Below, one piece after another: positions 8,956-16,943 of a stretch of 64,000 bases of DNA. The notes under the pieces were generated by a model that was not told the DNA's origin, did not search any database, and worked only from the letters and a program-made list of their open reading frames with translations. The position numbers were made by a program, and so were the translations under genes. The stretch is from assembly GCA_964543195.1 (NCBI GenBank), contig CAZIXF010000018.1, forward strand, positions 1 to 64,000, in the 5' to 3' direction. How positions within the stretch are numbered: position 1 is the first letter of the stretch; every line of letters begins with the position of its first letter. Source of the stretch: JAGTVG01 sp964543195 (GTDB taxonomy: Bacteria; Bacteroidota; Bacteroidia; Cytophagales; Cyclobacteriaceae).

Positions 8956-9939
8956 TTAGAAATTTATATTTTCGATCTTGTTTTGATGGCTTATTGAAAG
9001 ATAAGCTCCGATATTAAACCGGTAACTGGGTGCCAGCTGTGTTCCGGTTACCTCAGCATAAACAGGAATATCGCCGGCCATATTAATTGACAAGGATGGT
9101 AGAATATAGTAGGATATGCCGGGTGTGAAAAACAGAAAACGGCCTCCTGTATTTGGCAATACCTCGTCATTAAATTTATCAACATCCTGATCCCGAAGAC
9201 GTAATGAAACAGAAAGGTCAAATATATTTGTCCCTACGTTGATCTTATCGACCACAGACACCTGGGCCATAATTTCATTCCCAAATTGATAAGACTGTCC
9301 ATTCAAATAATCTGGATTAACCCCTTTTAGACTATAGACCATTAAACCCGAAATACCCATAGAAGGCCTGAAGCCAAAAGTATGATTATAAAATGCATAC
9401 ATTAGAGCATCCCATGCCCCACTACCGGGTTGAAGATCAGCATTAAGCAGGATCCCATCATCCCGCCTGATATTTGTTTGCCCGGTCGGAGCCTTGGGAC
9501 CAAGGCCTATTATCATGTTTTGCCCGGTATTCCCAGGATCTGTTAACTGATATTTGATTAATAAGGCCATATCACCTATTCCTGCCGTAGAGACTCTGTC
9601 GATATTTCCGAACTGCCGTATTGATCTTTCCTGGTTAACTATGGGAAAGAACAGATCCAGTGAAATTCTGTCGCTTATTCCATAACCAATTTCAGTCAGC
9701 ACCGACCGGGTTATCCTTTCCCGTGACGGATCAACCAGTTCATCAGTTCCGTTTTTAAGCGTTTTGAGTACATTCTGATCGTAAGAAACATTAAACTGCC
9801 ATAGGCCTTTGGAACCGGGAGGCATACCCAGATTTGAGGATAATGGAACACCGCCCGAACAGCATGTTTGAGCTTTTCCTGAAGTGGAAATAAAACACAC
9901 CAGTGCAGATAAGATCAATATTTTAGCTTTTCTAAGCAT
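8956..9939 (-). CDS. Outer-membrane beta-barrel protein (transporter/MetA-like)
   Basis: A 327-residue exported protein. A signal peptide of about 23 residues ends GKAQ, and the mature protein begins TCCSGG with a vicinal cysteine pair. The remainder alternates short amphipathic strands and turns (GYGISDRISLDLFFPIV, AGIGDMALLIKYQL, ISGLMVYSLKG) and closes with an aromatic residue, as outer-membrane barrels do. It resembles the MetA-pathway phenol-degradation/transporter barrel families, though no ligand can be named. It is first gene of a two-gene operon with the DUF3179 lipoprotein, suggesting that the two form one envelope unit. Confidence 0.75.
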   Translation of the reverse strand: MLRKAKILILSALVCFISTSGKAQTCCSGGVPLSSNLGMPPGSKGLWQFNVSYDQNVLKTLKNGTDELVDPSRERITRSVLTEIGYGISDRISLDLFFPIVNQERSIRQFGNIDRVSTAGIGDMALLIKYQLTDPGNTGQNMIIGLGPKAPTGQTNIRRDDGILLNADLQPGSGAWDALMYAFYNHTFGFRPSMGISGLMVYSLKGVNPDYLNGQSYQFGNEIMAQVSVVDKINVGTNIFDLSVSLRLRDQDVDKFNDEVLPNTGGRFLFFTPGISYYILPSLSINMAGDIPVYAEVTGTQLAPSYRFNIGAYLSISHQNKIENINF

Positions 9940-10075
9940 TTGTTATTATATACGACACCTAGAAATTAAATTATGTGATTTTTCGGGATAATACGGATTT
10001 ATGCCGGATAGGCGACAAAGAGAGGTATATTATAAAGAAGGCCGTTCAGTTAACCGGTGCAACACCCGTACAGAT

Positions 10076-11728
10076 TTACCAGCTCAGCATATCGCTTCTG
10101 ATCTGACGGATCCATTTTTTTACGTTATTACCATCCATCACCTGGTGAATCAGGATCAGCCTGTCGGTGAATGCGCTTACTTTCCTGAACGGACTCCGTG
10201 TCATATCGGGATGATAATAAGCAAAGTCAGCTTCGTTTTTTGTCAGATGTTCGCGGATCTCCCCCAAGGTATACTTCTCATAGTATTCTCCCAGATATTC
10301 GGCCATTTCGAGGTAAATCTTTTGATGGGTTTCCGGCATGGACCGGTATGATTTTTTAATGTATGGGCTGGCCCATCCCCATGCTATCGTTAACAACTTT
10401 TGATTATTGAGCAATGGAAATATTACCTCATCCCGGAATTTTTCCCAGGAATCCGATCCAGCATTCATACATTTTATATTAAGATCATACCTTCCCGTAA
10501 GGGTACCTTCCCCGGCGCATACCTTTCCCAACATCTGTGGATACGGATAATATAAATAAGGTGCCCAGCGGATTGATTGAAGGGTTATGGAAAGGAGTTT
10601 TTGTATGCTCCAGGCTGTAAACGGGTTATGAAAAAAGGTCGTATCAGTGGAATGGCATGGAACCGGATCGAAACCATCCGATTGATGAGGAAAAGCGGAA
10701 ACTTCTGCCCATGGTCGTCTTTTTTCTCTCTCGTATTTTCGTGCGATATCCACCTTTCCATTGGTAAATATGTATCCGAATGAATCCTCTGTAGCCACGT
10801 GAGCAATATTATTAAAAAAGGGACTGGCCCTGGTAAAGCGGGGATAGATAAAATAACTGGAATCATGATTTATATAACCGTATTCATCCATAATGCTTAC
10901 AAGGGCATATCCCTCTGAAAATGGGCCGACATAGTTATAAGGTACTTCTGCATCTTTAAGGTATTGCCCGGAAGAATCAATATAAAAAAAGGTTTCATTA
11001 TCTTTAACAAGAGCCTTCCCATTTTTGAAATCTCCTGCCTTTTCAAATACCGGTTCGATTACTACCTCTCCTTCTTTATTGATGAAACCGTATTGTGAAT
11101 TCACACGAAACCTGGCCAATCCTCCTGAAAAATTTTCAATATCCTCTGTATGCTCAGGGATATTGAGTAATGTGTCATCAAGGAATAAGTGGGAAGCACT
11201 ATCGTTTTTTGCAAACCAGTATAGGGTTTCCTTATTTTTGACAGCCTTTATTGAGGTAAACTTAACCGGCAAGATCATCTCCCCGTTGCTCTTCAGGACT
11301 CCGATCTCACCGTTGAAACTTATCACTCTTTCACCTGGAAAATCCATAAACTTCACCGTGGATTCTCCCGTGCCGATCAGCGCATGATCAGGATATAATT
11401 CAAGAATCATATCAGCAACCGGTGGCAGTATTTCATTTCCAGTCGCACTGACCAGGCCGAATTTTCCATTGAACTTTACCTGCCTGTGCGTGATATTATT
11501 ATTGAGCCATTCATAATTACCTACGCCAATAACCGTCCAGGAATATCCTTTTTTGAACGCCTCGAAATAATCATACCGGGGTGGTACAATCATGGAATCC
11601 TGCCCATTTTTAAATCCTATTTTACCATTCTTCATGAATGGCATGAGTCCATCCTGGCCATTGAGAAAGGATACGGATATCATAAAAACGAACCCTATGG
11701 AAAATATCGATTTATGTACCGGCCCCAT
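10076..11728 (-). CDS. WG-repeat protein with unidentified C-terminal domain
   Basis: A 550-residue exported protein. The start is placed at ATG 11728, because it yields a signal peptide (HKSIFSIGFVFMISVSFLNG) and a 19-base gap after the upstream gene, whereas the longer frame would overlap it. Residues 30-330 contain WG-type repeats of about 45 residues with the pattern GKFGLVS.GNEILPP, GEIGVLKSNGEMILPV, SQYGFINKEGEVVIEP and DEYGYINHDSSYFIYP. The last 200 residues lack repeats and contain the aromatic block YLYYPYPQMLG, two cysteines and WGWASPYIKK; I do not recognise that region. WG proteins are thought to be surface or binding proteins. It is the last gene of an apparent operon with the oxidoreductase. 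Confidence 0.78.
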   Translation of the reverse strand: MGPVHKSIFSIGFVFMISVSFLNGQDGLMPFMKNGKIGFKNGQDSMIVPPRYDYFEAFKKGYSWTVIGVGNYEWLNNNITHRQVKFNGKFGLVSATGNEILPPVADMILELYPDHALIGTGESTVKFMDFPGERVISFNGEIGVLKSNGEMILPVKFTSIKAVKNKETLYWFAKNDSASHLFLDDTLLNIPEHTEDIENFSGGLARFRVNSQYGFINKEGEVVIEPVFEKAGDFKNGKALVKDNETFFYIDSSGQYLKDAEVPYNYVGPFSEGYALVSIMDEYGYINHDSSYFIYPRFTRASPFFNNIAHVATEDSFGYIFTNGKVDIARKYEREKRRPWAEVSAFPHQSDGFDPVPCHSTDTTFFHNPFTAWSIQKLLSITLQSIRWAPYLYYPYPQMLGKVCAGEGTLTGRYDLNIKCMNAGSDSWEKFRDEVIFPLLNNQKLLTIAWGWASPYIKKSYRSMPETHQKIYLEMAEYLGEYYEKYTLGEIREHLTKNEADFAYYHPDMTRSPFRKVSAFTDRLILIHQVMDGNNVKKWIRQIRSDMLSW

Positions 11729-11747
11729 AATTATCAATAAAACATGT

Positions 11748-12839
11748 CTATCTCTCCAATCGTATGGTTGTTCCCGTGTTTGAAGAACGCCTGGCGGCAT
11801 CAAGTATTTCAACCACAATCAGATTATTTTCAAGTGATGAAAGATCGAGGGGATGTACAGCAATCTCTCCTCGTACAACAGCCGAAAAATACAAAAAGGG
11901 ATCATTAAAGGGAGCTTCCGGCCTCCTCATGGTGGTTTTCCCCACATAATTTTCCGTTTTGATCTCCATTTCCTCTCCGTTATATTGATAGATTACCCCT
12001 TCAGTGCCATAAACATCCATATCCTTTCTATGCATCGGCCAGTTCCATGATGCTTGTATGATGCCCTGAGATCCGGGATAGGTAAGAATGATTGTAGCTT
12101 CATCATCCACTTTGGAATAGATATGGGGTTTGATCTGTTGGGTGATGGCGGTCACAGTCTCAGGGCGTTCATTTCTCATCAACCGGGTTATCAGATTTGC
12201 ACCATAGCATCCAAAATCAATAAGTGCGCCTCCACCATTGAGTTCAGGATCCGTCAGCCATTGAAAGAATTCCTCACTCACCCCGATCTCTTTAGGTCCG
12301 AAATGACCGTCCCGTACGATGATCTTACGTATCTCTCCAATAAATTTATCTTCCAGTACGTCCTTCATTAATTTTTGAGTAGTCCCATACCACGTGGTTT
12401 CATAATTGGTAAGAAGGAGTATATTATTTTCCCTTGCAAGACGGGCCATTTTTTGAGCATGTTCATTACTTACTGCAAGCGGTTTTTCCACCATCACATG
12501 GATACCTTGCGGTGCACATGCCTCGACTACTTCCAGATGTTCATGAATGGAGTTAAATGCCACCACAGCTTCCGGCTCAGCCTTTTTAATCATTTCTTCA
12601 AGGGTCCTATAACGGATATCTTTGCTGAGGCTGTACTGACCAAAAAGCCGGTCTACCAGTTCATTGTTTTTTTCCGCTATGCCCACCACTTCATATGAAT
12701 CTGCCTCCGTTTTGCCCAATATCCAGTGTACGTGGCCATGAGTAAGTCCGGCTACTCCCAATCGTACTTTATCGGTTGACTGAGCAATTACCGTTAACGC
12801 AAGAAAGGTTAGAAATAAAATACTTATCGTCTTCTTCAT
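11748..12839 (-). CDS. Gfo/Idh/MocA family oxidoreductase, exported
   Basis: A 363-residue NAD(P)-dependent oxidoreductase of the glucose-fructose oxidoreductase family. A signal peptide (ISILFLTFLALTVIAQ) precedes a Rossmann domain with GVAGLTHGHVHW as the dinucleotide loop and EKPLAV at 118-123 holding the family's catalytic/NAD-positioning EKP. The C-terminal alpha/beta substrate domain includes GGGALIDFGCYGANL. Exported members in Bacteroidota usually act on sugars or sugar acids with tightly bound cofactor; the substrate is not predictable here. It is followed after 19 bases by the WG-repeat gene and preceded by a WD40 remnant. Confidence 0.88.
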   Translation of the reverse strand: MKKTISILFLTFLALTVIAQSTDKVRLGVAGLTHGHVHWILGKTEADSYEVVGIAEKNNELVDRLFGQYSLSKDIRYRTLEEMIKKAEPEAVVAFNSIHEHLEVVEACAPQGIHVMVEKPLAVSNEHAQKMARLARENNILLLTNYETTWYGTTQKLMKDVLEDKFIGEIRKIIVRDGHFGPKEIGVSEEFFQWLTDPELNGGGALIDFGCYGANLITRLMRNERPETVTAITQQIKPHIYSKVDDEATIILTYPGSQGIIQASWNWPMHRKDMDVYGTEGVIYQYNGEEMEIKTENYVGKTTMRRPEAPFNDPFLYFSAVVRGEIAVHPLDLSSLENNLIVVEILDAARRSSNTGTTIRLER

Positions 12840-12851
12840 GATAATTCTGGT

Positions 12852-13151
12852 TTAGTTAAATAATAATACATCCGTAGCATGAAAAAGGCAAGGATAATAA
12901 ACAATCCGGAATTCAAACCCGGTCAAGGTTTCACCGCTTCCCGGATCCACAGCCTCACTTTTCAGCACCATCAAAGCGATGGTTTTATCCTTACCAGCGG
13001 TAGCCAGGAGTTGCCTGTCCGGACTGATGGCCACATGATTTACCGAGGCCGGATGCCCTTGCTGTATAATGGTTTCAATAACATTCTGTGCCAGATTTGA
13101 ATGGGCATATAAAATGAAGTGGATAATAAAAAGACGCAGGAGATTTTTCAT
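12852..13151 (-). pseudogene. 5' remnant of an exported WD40-repeat protein
   Basis: From ATG 13151 the frame gives a clean signal peptide (LLRLFIIHFILYAHSNLAQ) and one WD40 blade: GHPASVNHVAISPDRQLLATAG followed by KDKTIALM. WD40 proteins need about seven such blades, yet here homology-like sequence stops after the first, and the last 30 residues (LTGFEFRIVYYPCLF) look unrelated. The reading ends 12 bases before the oxidoreductase gene. I read this as the first 70 residues of a large protein whose remainder has been deleted, with fortuitous sequence before the stop. It could still be expressed as a short secreted peptide. Confidence 0.65.
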
Positions 13152-13247
13152 GATTTTGTGAAAAATGATCCCCAATTTAATGCTATATAAGCATTTTTTT
13201 TTAATTTGAGAATACATATTTTAAGTCTGACACTAACTGCATTGATT

Positions 13248-13949
13248 ATGAACTACGCAAAAGCACCATTTGAACCTACTGTGGGAGACAGCTATGGCAA
13301 TGGATGGAAGATGCTATGGAAAAAATTCCTCAATCTTTTCCTTATATTAATCATTGTTTTTTTGTTTGCCATACCTATTCAGGCCTTTGCCCTGATCGTG
13401 AATGAAAGTTTCATTGAGCAAAATACCATACTATTCATGATTCCGGTTATGGCCTATGGCCTTTTACTCCTTGCCCCGCTGCAATATGGTGTTTATTATG
13501 CTTATCTTAAAGCGGCAAGGGGCCAGGAAGTAGAGATCAAGGATATGTTTGCCTTTTCAAGAAATTACGGTAATGTTTTACTTGCCTATATCCTTGTTTA
13601 CATAATTGTGGGAATTGGTATTGTCTTATTGATCATTCCGGGGATCATTTTCGCCTGTAAGCTTGCATTTGTACCCTTCCTGGTCATTGATAAACAGATA
13701 GGAGCCATGGATGCCATCAAGGCCAGCTGGCGAATGACCGATGGATATGCTATGAATATTTTCCTTATTGGTTTGCTGGCTGTTTTTATCAGCATTGGAG
13801 GACTTATTGTATTTGGTATAGGTATTATTATCGCGATAATGTGGATCTATCTTGCTGTGGCTTCTATATATTATGCAGTGGATTCCAAAATGACTGCGGC
13901 ACCGGTCGAGGCCCAGCAAGTCGATTCCGGAACAACAGAAGAAAGATAA
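13248..13949 (+). CDS. Polytopic membrane protein (DUF975/GDPD-membrane-like)
   Basis: A protein of about 233 residues from ATG 13248; the longer reading would use a TTG at 13206 and add a spurious leader. It contains four or five strongly hydrophobic segments: FLNLFLILIIVFLFAIPIQ, TILFMIPVMAYGLLLLAPL, VLLAYILVYIIVGIGIVLL, IFLIGLLAVFISIGGLIVFG and a final IMWIYLAVASIYYAV. The soluble start SYGNGWKMLWKKF and the amphipathic VIDKQIGAMDAIKASWRMT loop are typical of the membrane-anchor families seen beside glycerophosphodiesterases, but no catalytic domain is attached. Function unknown. A dispersed repeat begins 28 bases after the stop. Confidence 0.8.
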   Translation: MNYAKAPFEPTVGDSYGNGWKMLWKKFLNLFLILIIVFLFAIPIQAFALIVNESFIEQNTILFMIPVMAYGLLLLAPLQYGVYYAYLKAARGQEVEIKDMFAFSRNYGNVLLAYILVYIIVGIGIVLLIIPGIIFACKLAFVPFLVIDKQIGAMDAIKASWRMTDGYAMNIFLIGLLAVFISIGGLIVFGIGIIIAIMWIYLAVASIYYAVDSKMTAAPVEAQQVDSGTTEER

Positions 13950-13977
13950 TAACCTGGTATCGACAATAGAACAGAAT

Positions 13978-14212
13978 TTAACCCGAAAAATTCATCAATT
14001 TTTCGCCCGAAGGGCCGATTAAGCGCAATTTATTGATAATCAAAGAATTATATAGGGTTTTGAAATTCTTATACTTAATCAAATAGCCCAGAAATAGGCT
14101 ACTGAATTGCGCTTATCAGGGGTTAATCCCTTTTTGTAACTACCTGATAATAAATATTTTAAATAGTAAAAACGGTTTATTTTGAGAATGGTTTATGAAT
14201 AATCGGGGTTAA
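13978..14212 (+). repeat. Dispersed ~235-bp element, copy 2 (complete)
   Basis: Complete copy of the element shared with 33536-33769, 53975-54208 and 1-64. It begins TTAACCCGAAAAATTCAT, and its other end read inward on the opposite strand is TTAACCCCGATTATTCAT, an imperfect terminal inverted repeat with TTAA at each tip. Internal structure: a 9-bp hairpin (13984-13992 with 13997-14005), a GCCC-GAA-GGGC hairpin (14005-14015), an 11-bp perfect stem pairing 14020-14030 with 14105-14115 that encloses two smaller hairpins (14043-14049/14064-14070 and 14084-14088/14097-14101), and AGGG-CCCT at 14118-14131 followed by T residues. No reading frame. It lies between two plus-strand genes. Confidence 0.93.
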
Positions 14213-14247
14213 ATGGTTGGGAATTAATCCCCACTGACTTCATTTAT

Positions 14248-14706
14248 ATGAAAATTGCTCCCATTTCTCCTTTAAGAGAAGATGTAAAACAACTGATAGA
14301 AGCTTCGGATAAATTATTGAATGCCCGTTATCCGGGTGAGAGCAATCACCTGGATGATATCAGCACTTTAAGTAAACAAAATGTATATTTTCTGGGCTAT
14401 TTCGAGGATGATCTACTTGTAGGTATCGGAGCAGTTAAGATCCTGTCTGATGATGGACAGTATGGTGAAATGAAACGTCTGTTTGTTAGACCGGCATTTC
14501 GGGGAAAAGCGGTAGCAAAGAGAATCATTGAAAGCCTGGAGGATCATCTGATAAAAAAAAATATTCGCTTTCTCAGGTTGGAAACCGGTATATACCAGAA
14601 AGAGGCAATAGGTTTATTAACCAAACTCGGATATACAAAAAGGACTCCATTTGGAAAATACAAATCAGATTCCTATTCTTTATTTATGGAGAAAATGATT
14701 TTCTGA
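14248..14706 (+). CDS. GNAT family N-acetyltransferase
   Basis: A 152-residue acetyltransferase, normal length for a single GNAT domain. The acetyl-CoA pyrophosphate loop (motif A) is VRPAFRGKAVAKRIIESL at about residues 82-99, preceded by the core strand GEMKRLF and followed by RFLRLETGIYQKEAIGLLTK (motif B). It would transfer acetyl from acetyl-CoA to an amine; the substrate is unknown. It is a monocistronic gene between the dispersed repeat (36 bases upstream) and the DoxX fusion gene. Confidence 0.88.
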   Translation: MKIAPISPLREDVKQLIEASDKLLNARYPGESNHLDDISTLSKQNVYFLGYFEDDLLVGIGAVKILSDDGQYGEMKRLFVRPAFRGKAVAKRIIESLEDHLIKKNIRFLRLETGIYQKEAIGLLTKLGYTKRTPFGKYKSDSYSLFMEKMIF

Positions 14707-14912
14707 TACCAAGTTAAGGTAAATGGATCATCCAGGTTTGTAAATCTATGCCCTGGTTGAATTTATCCGTAGTTTTGTCCTGTAAAATCGGATTTTTTTA
14801 TTAATATAGCATATGGTTAACATGCTTAACTTTTTTTATTATTTAAGGACTATTTGAAGGGTTAAGATTTTAATTACAGGGAAATTTTTTTATTTGAGGA
14901 ACATATACTACC

Positions 14913-16436
14913 ATGAAAAAAATCAACTGGAACAAGCTCTTTATAACATTACTCCGTGTCACAATCGGCTGGCATTTTTTATATGAAGGATTTGCAAAAT
15001 TATTAACAGACGGCTGGACTTCCGCGGCCTACCTTGCCAATGCAACCGGTCCGTTTTCCGGATTTTACCATTGGCTTGCTTCTTCGGAGGGGTTGGTACA
15101 GTTTATTGATGTATTAAATATAGCAGGACTCATCCTGATCGGTCTTGCTTTGTTCACCGGATTTGCTATCCGGCTTTCAGCGGTGGCTGGTATTGTCCTG
15201 TTAATGCTTTATTATTTTGCCTATCCTCCTTTCGGGAATACACTGATGAATCCGACCGAAGGCAACCTGTTTATTGTAAACAGGAACCTGATTGAAGCCC
15301 TGGCCTTGCTTGTGCTTGCATTAAGTAAAGAAAGAGGGTATGGCATACATTATCTCCGGAATTATTTTGACCGGAAGAAAGTGGAAGGAACCACAGATGA
15401 ACTTGAAGGGGCAAAGGTAAACCGCAGAAGAGAGCTCTTGAAAAATCTGGCTACCCTGCCTGCCCTGGGTCTGGTTGGATGGGGGGCTCTGCAAAGGCAT
15501 CGAAAATATGGGGTAGATACACTATCCGGCGCCACCATACAGATCGGAGAAGCGGATCTCAGTGAGTTAAAAGGTGAGTTACCAAAAGGAAAAATCGGAG
15601 AACATGAGATAAGCAGGCTGGTTTTGGGCGGTAACCTGATAGGAGGCTGGGCTCATTCACGCGATCTGATCTATGTGCCAAGTCTTTTCCGGGCCTATAA
15701 TACGGAACAGAAAGTATTTGAAACCCTTATACTTGCCGAAAAAGCCGGGATCAATAGCATTAACATAGGATTCCCTTCAAATCCTCTTATTAAAAAATAT
15801 AAAGATATCACCGGCAGTAAGATCAAGGTGATTTCTCAGGTTCATCCCGATATGGAGAATAACGATTACTACGTAAATATTGATAAGGCAATTGATTACG
15901 GGGTGGATATCGTTCAGGTCCAGGGGAACTGGTGCGACTGGCTGGTAAGGGATAATAAGATTGACGTGATCGACAAAATGATGGAACGTATCCGGAGCCA
16001 GGGTTATGTGGCCGGTTTAGCTTCCCATACAGTGGATGCATTGATCTCCTGTGAAGAGGAAGGCATCATTCCCGATTATTACATGAAGACCATGCATCAT
16101 GACAGGTACTGGTCGGCCCATCCAAGGGAAAAAAGAGTTCCTTTTGAAGTGGATGGCAAAAAGTACCTCGATCATGATCGTTTCCACGATAATCTATTTT
16201 GCCTTTACCCGGAAAAAACTATTGAGTTTGTAAACAGGGCAAAGGTCCCGGTAATGGGATTCAAGATCCTGGCAGCCGGGGCCATTCCACCGGAGGATGG
16301 ATTTAACTGGGCTTTTATGAACGGGGCCGATTTTATCTGTGTGGGCATGTTCGATTTTCAGGTGGTGAATGATGTGAATGTCACGATCGATGTGCTGAAT
16401 AACCTCCAGCTCAGAAAGCGGGAATGGTTTGCATAA
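14913..16436 (+). CDS. DoxX membrane domain fused through a Tat-like segment to a TIM-barrel oxidoreductase
   Basis: A 507-residue fusion. Residues 1-145 form a four-helix DoxX-type domain (LRVTIGWHFLYEGFAKLL, then VLNIAGLILIGLALFTGF, VAGIVLLMLYYFAY and LIEALALLVLALS). Residues 169-192 read NRRRELLKNLATLPALGLVG, a twin-arginine motif with a hydrophobic run, like a Tat signal placed inside the protein. Residues 200-507 look like an aldo/keto-reductase-type TIM barrel (GEHEISRLVLGGNLIGGWAH, ILAEKAGINSINIGFPSNP, GFKILAAGAIPPEDG). I infer that the membrane DoxX part passes electrons to or from an oxidoreductase exported by the Tat system. Substrate unknown. Both domain calls are good; the mechanism is inference. 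Confidence 0.82.
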   Translation: MKKINWNKLFITLLRVTIGWHFLYEGFAKLLTDGWTSAAYLANATGPFSGFYHWLASSEGLVQFIDVLNIAGLILIGLALFTGFAIRLSAVAGIVLLMLYYFAYPPFGNTLMNPTEGNLFIVNRNLIEALALLVLALSKERGYGIHYLRNYFDRKKVEGTTDELEGAKVNRRRELLKNLATLPALGLVGWGALQRHRKYGVDTLSGATIQIGEADLSELKGELPKGKIGEHEISRLVLGGNLIGGWAHSRDLIYVPSLFRAYNTEQKVFETLILAEKAGINSINIGFPSNPLIKKYKDITGSKIKVISQVHPDMENNDYYVNIDKAIDYGVDIVQVQGNWCDWLVRDNKIDVIDKMMERIRSQGYVAGLASHTVDALISCEEEGIIPDYYMKTMHHDRYWSAHPREKRVPFEVDGKKYLDHDRFHDNLFCLYPEKTIEFVNRAKVPVMGFKILAAGAIPPEDGFNWAFMNGADFICVGMFDFQVVNDVNVTIDVLNNLQLRKREWFA

Positions 16437-16629
16437 TAAAGCGGATTGACCTTTAATATGGAGTTTCAATTCCGGGATCCCTTATACCGGATGCGATAAT
16501 CATGCTTTAAAAAAGTCTGAAAGATATTAACCCTGAATGGATGGAATGCTTATTTCCGGTTAAAAAATGATCGGGAATAATTATCGCCGATTAGTGATCC
16601 AGAAAAAATGTCTTTTATGATCAACGGCA

Positions 16630-16911
16630 TCATCTTCGAGGATACCGGATCTCCTCGACGATTTCTTTTATATCTTCATGAGGGTCCGGAGTGAAATAAT
16701 GAACGATTAATGCAGTAGCCAGGTTAAGGAACATGCCTGCCGTTCCAATCCCTTCTGGAGATATTCCCCAGAGCCATTCTTCACGGGTTCCACCCATGAA
16801 CTTAAAATAAATAATATACCCAAGAGTAAACATCAGGCCAACGATCATTCCGCTGTTTGCGCCTTCCTTGTTCATTTTCTTATAAAAAATCCCAAGTATT
16901 GCTTTATATAT
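16630..16911 (-). pseudogene. C-terminal remnant of a sodium:solute symporter (ActP-like)
   Basis: The last part of a cation/acetate-type symporter: an open frame entering from 16911 reads ILGIFYKKMNKEGANSGMIV and continues through a hydrophobic helix, WLWGISPEGIGTAGMFLNL and a second helix to the family-typical tail VEEIRYPRR. The ATG at 16875 is internal; conserved sequence continues 12 codons upstream of it before an in-frame stop, and the preceding helices (more than 400 residues) are missing. I read this as the 3' end of a deleted transporter gene. About 80 residues from the ATG could still be translated. Confidence 0.75.
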
Positions 16912-16943
16912 TTATAGATCTAAAATTGAACTTCACCCCGAAA

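Noticed and set aside
13978..14212. Possibility that the dispersed element is a riboswitch.
   Set aside because: Copies precede or follow genes of unrelated function and lie between convergent genes as well, which does not fit cis-acting metabolite control.
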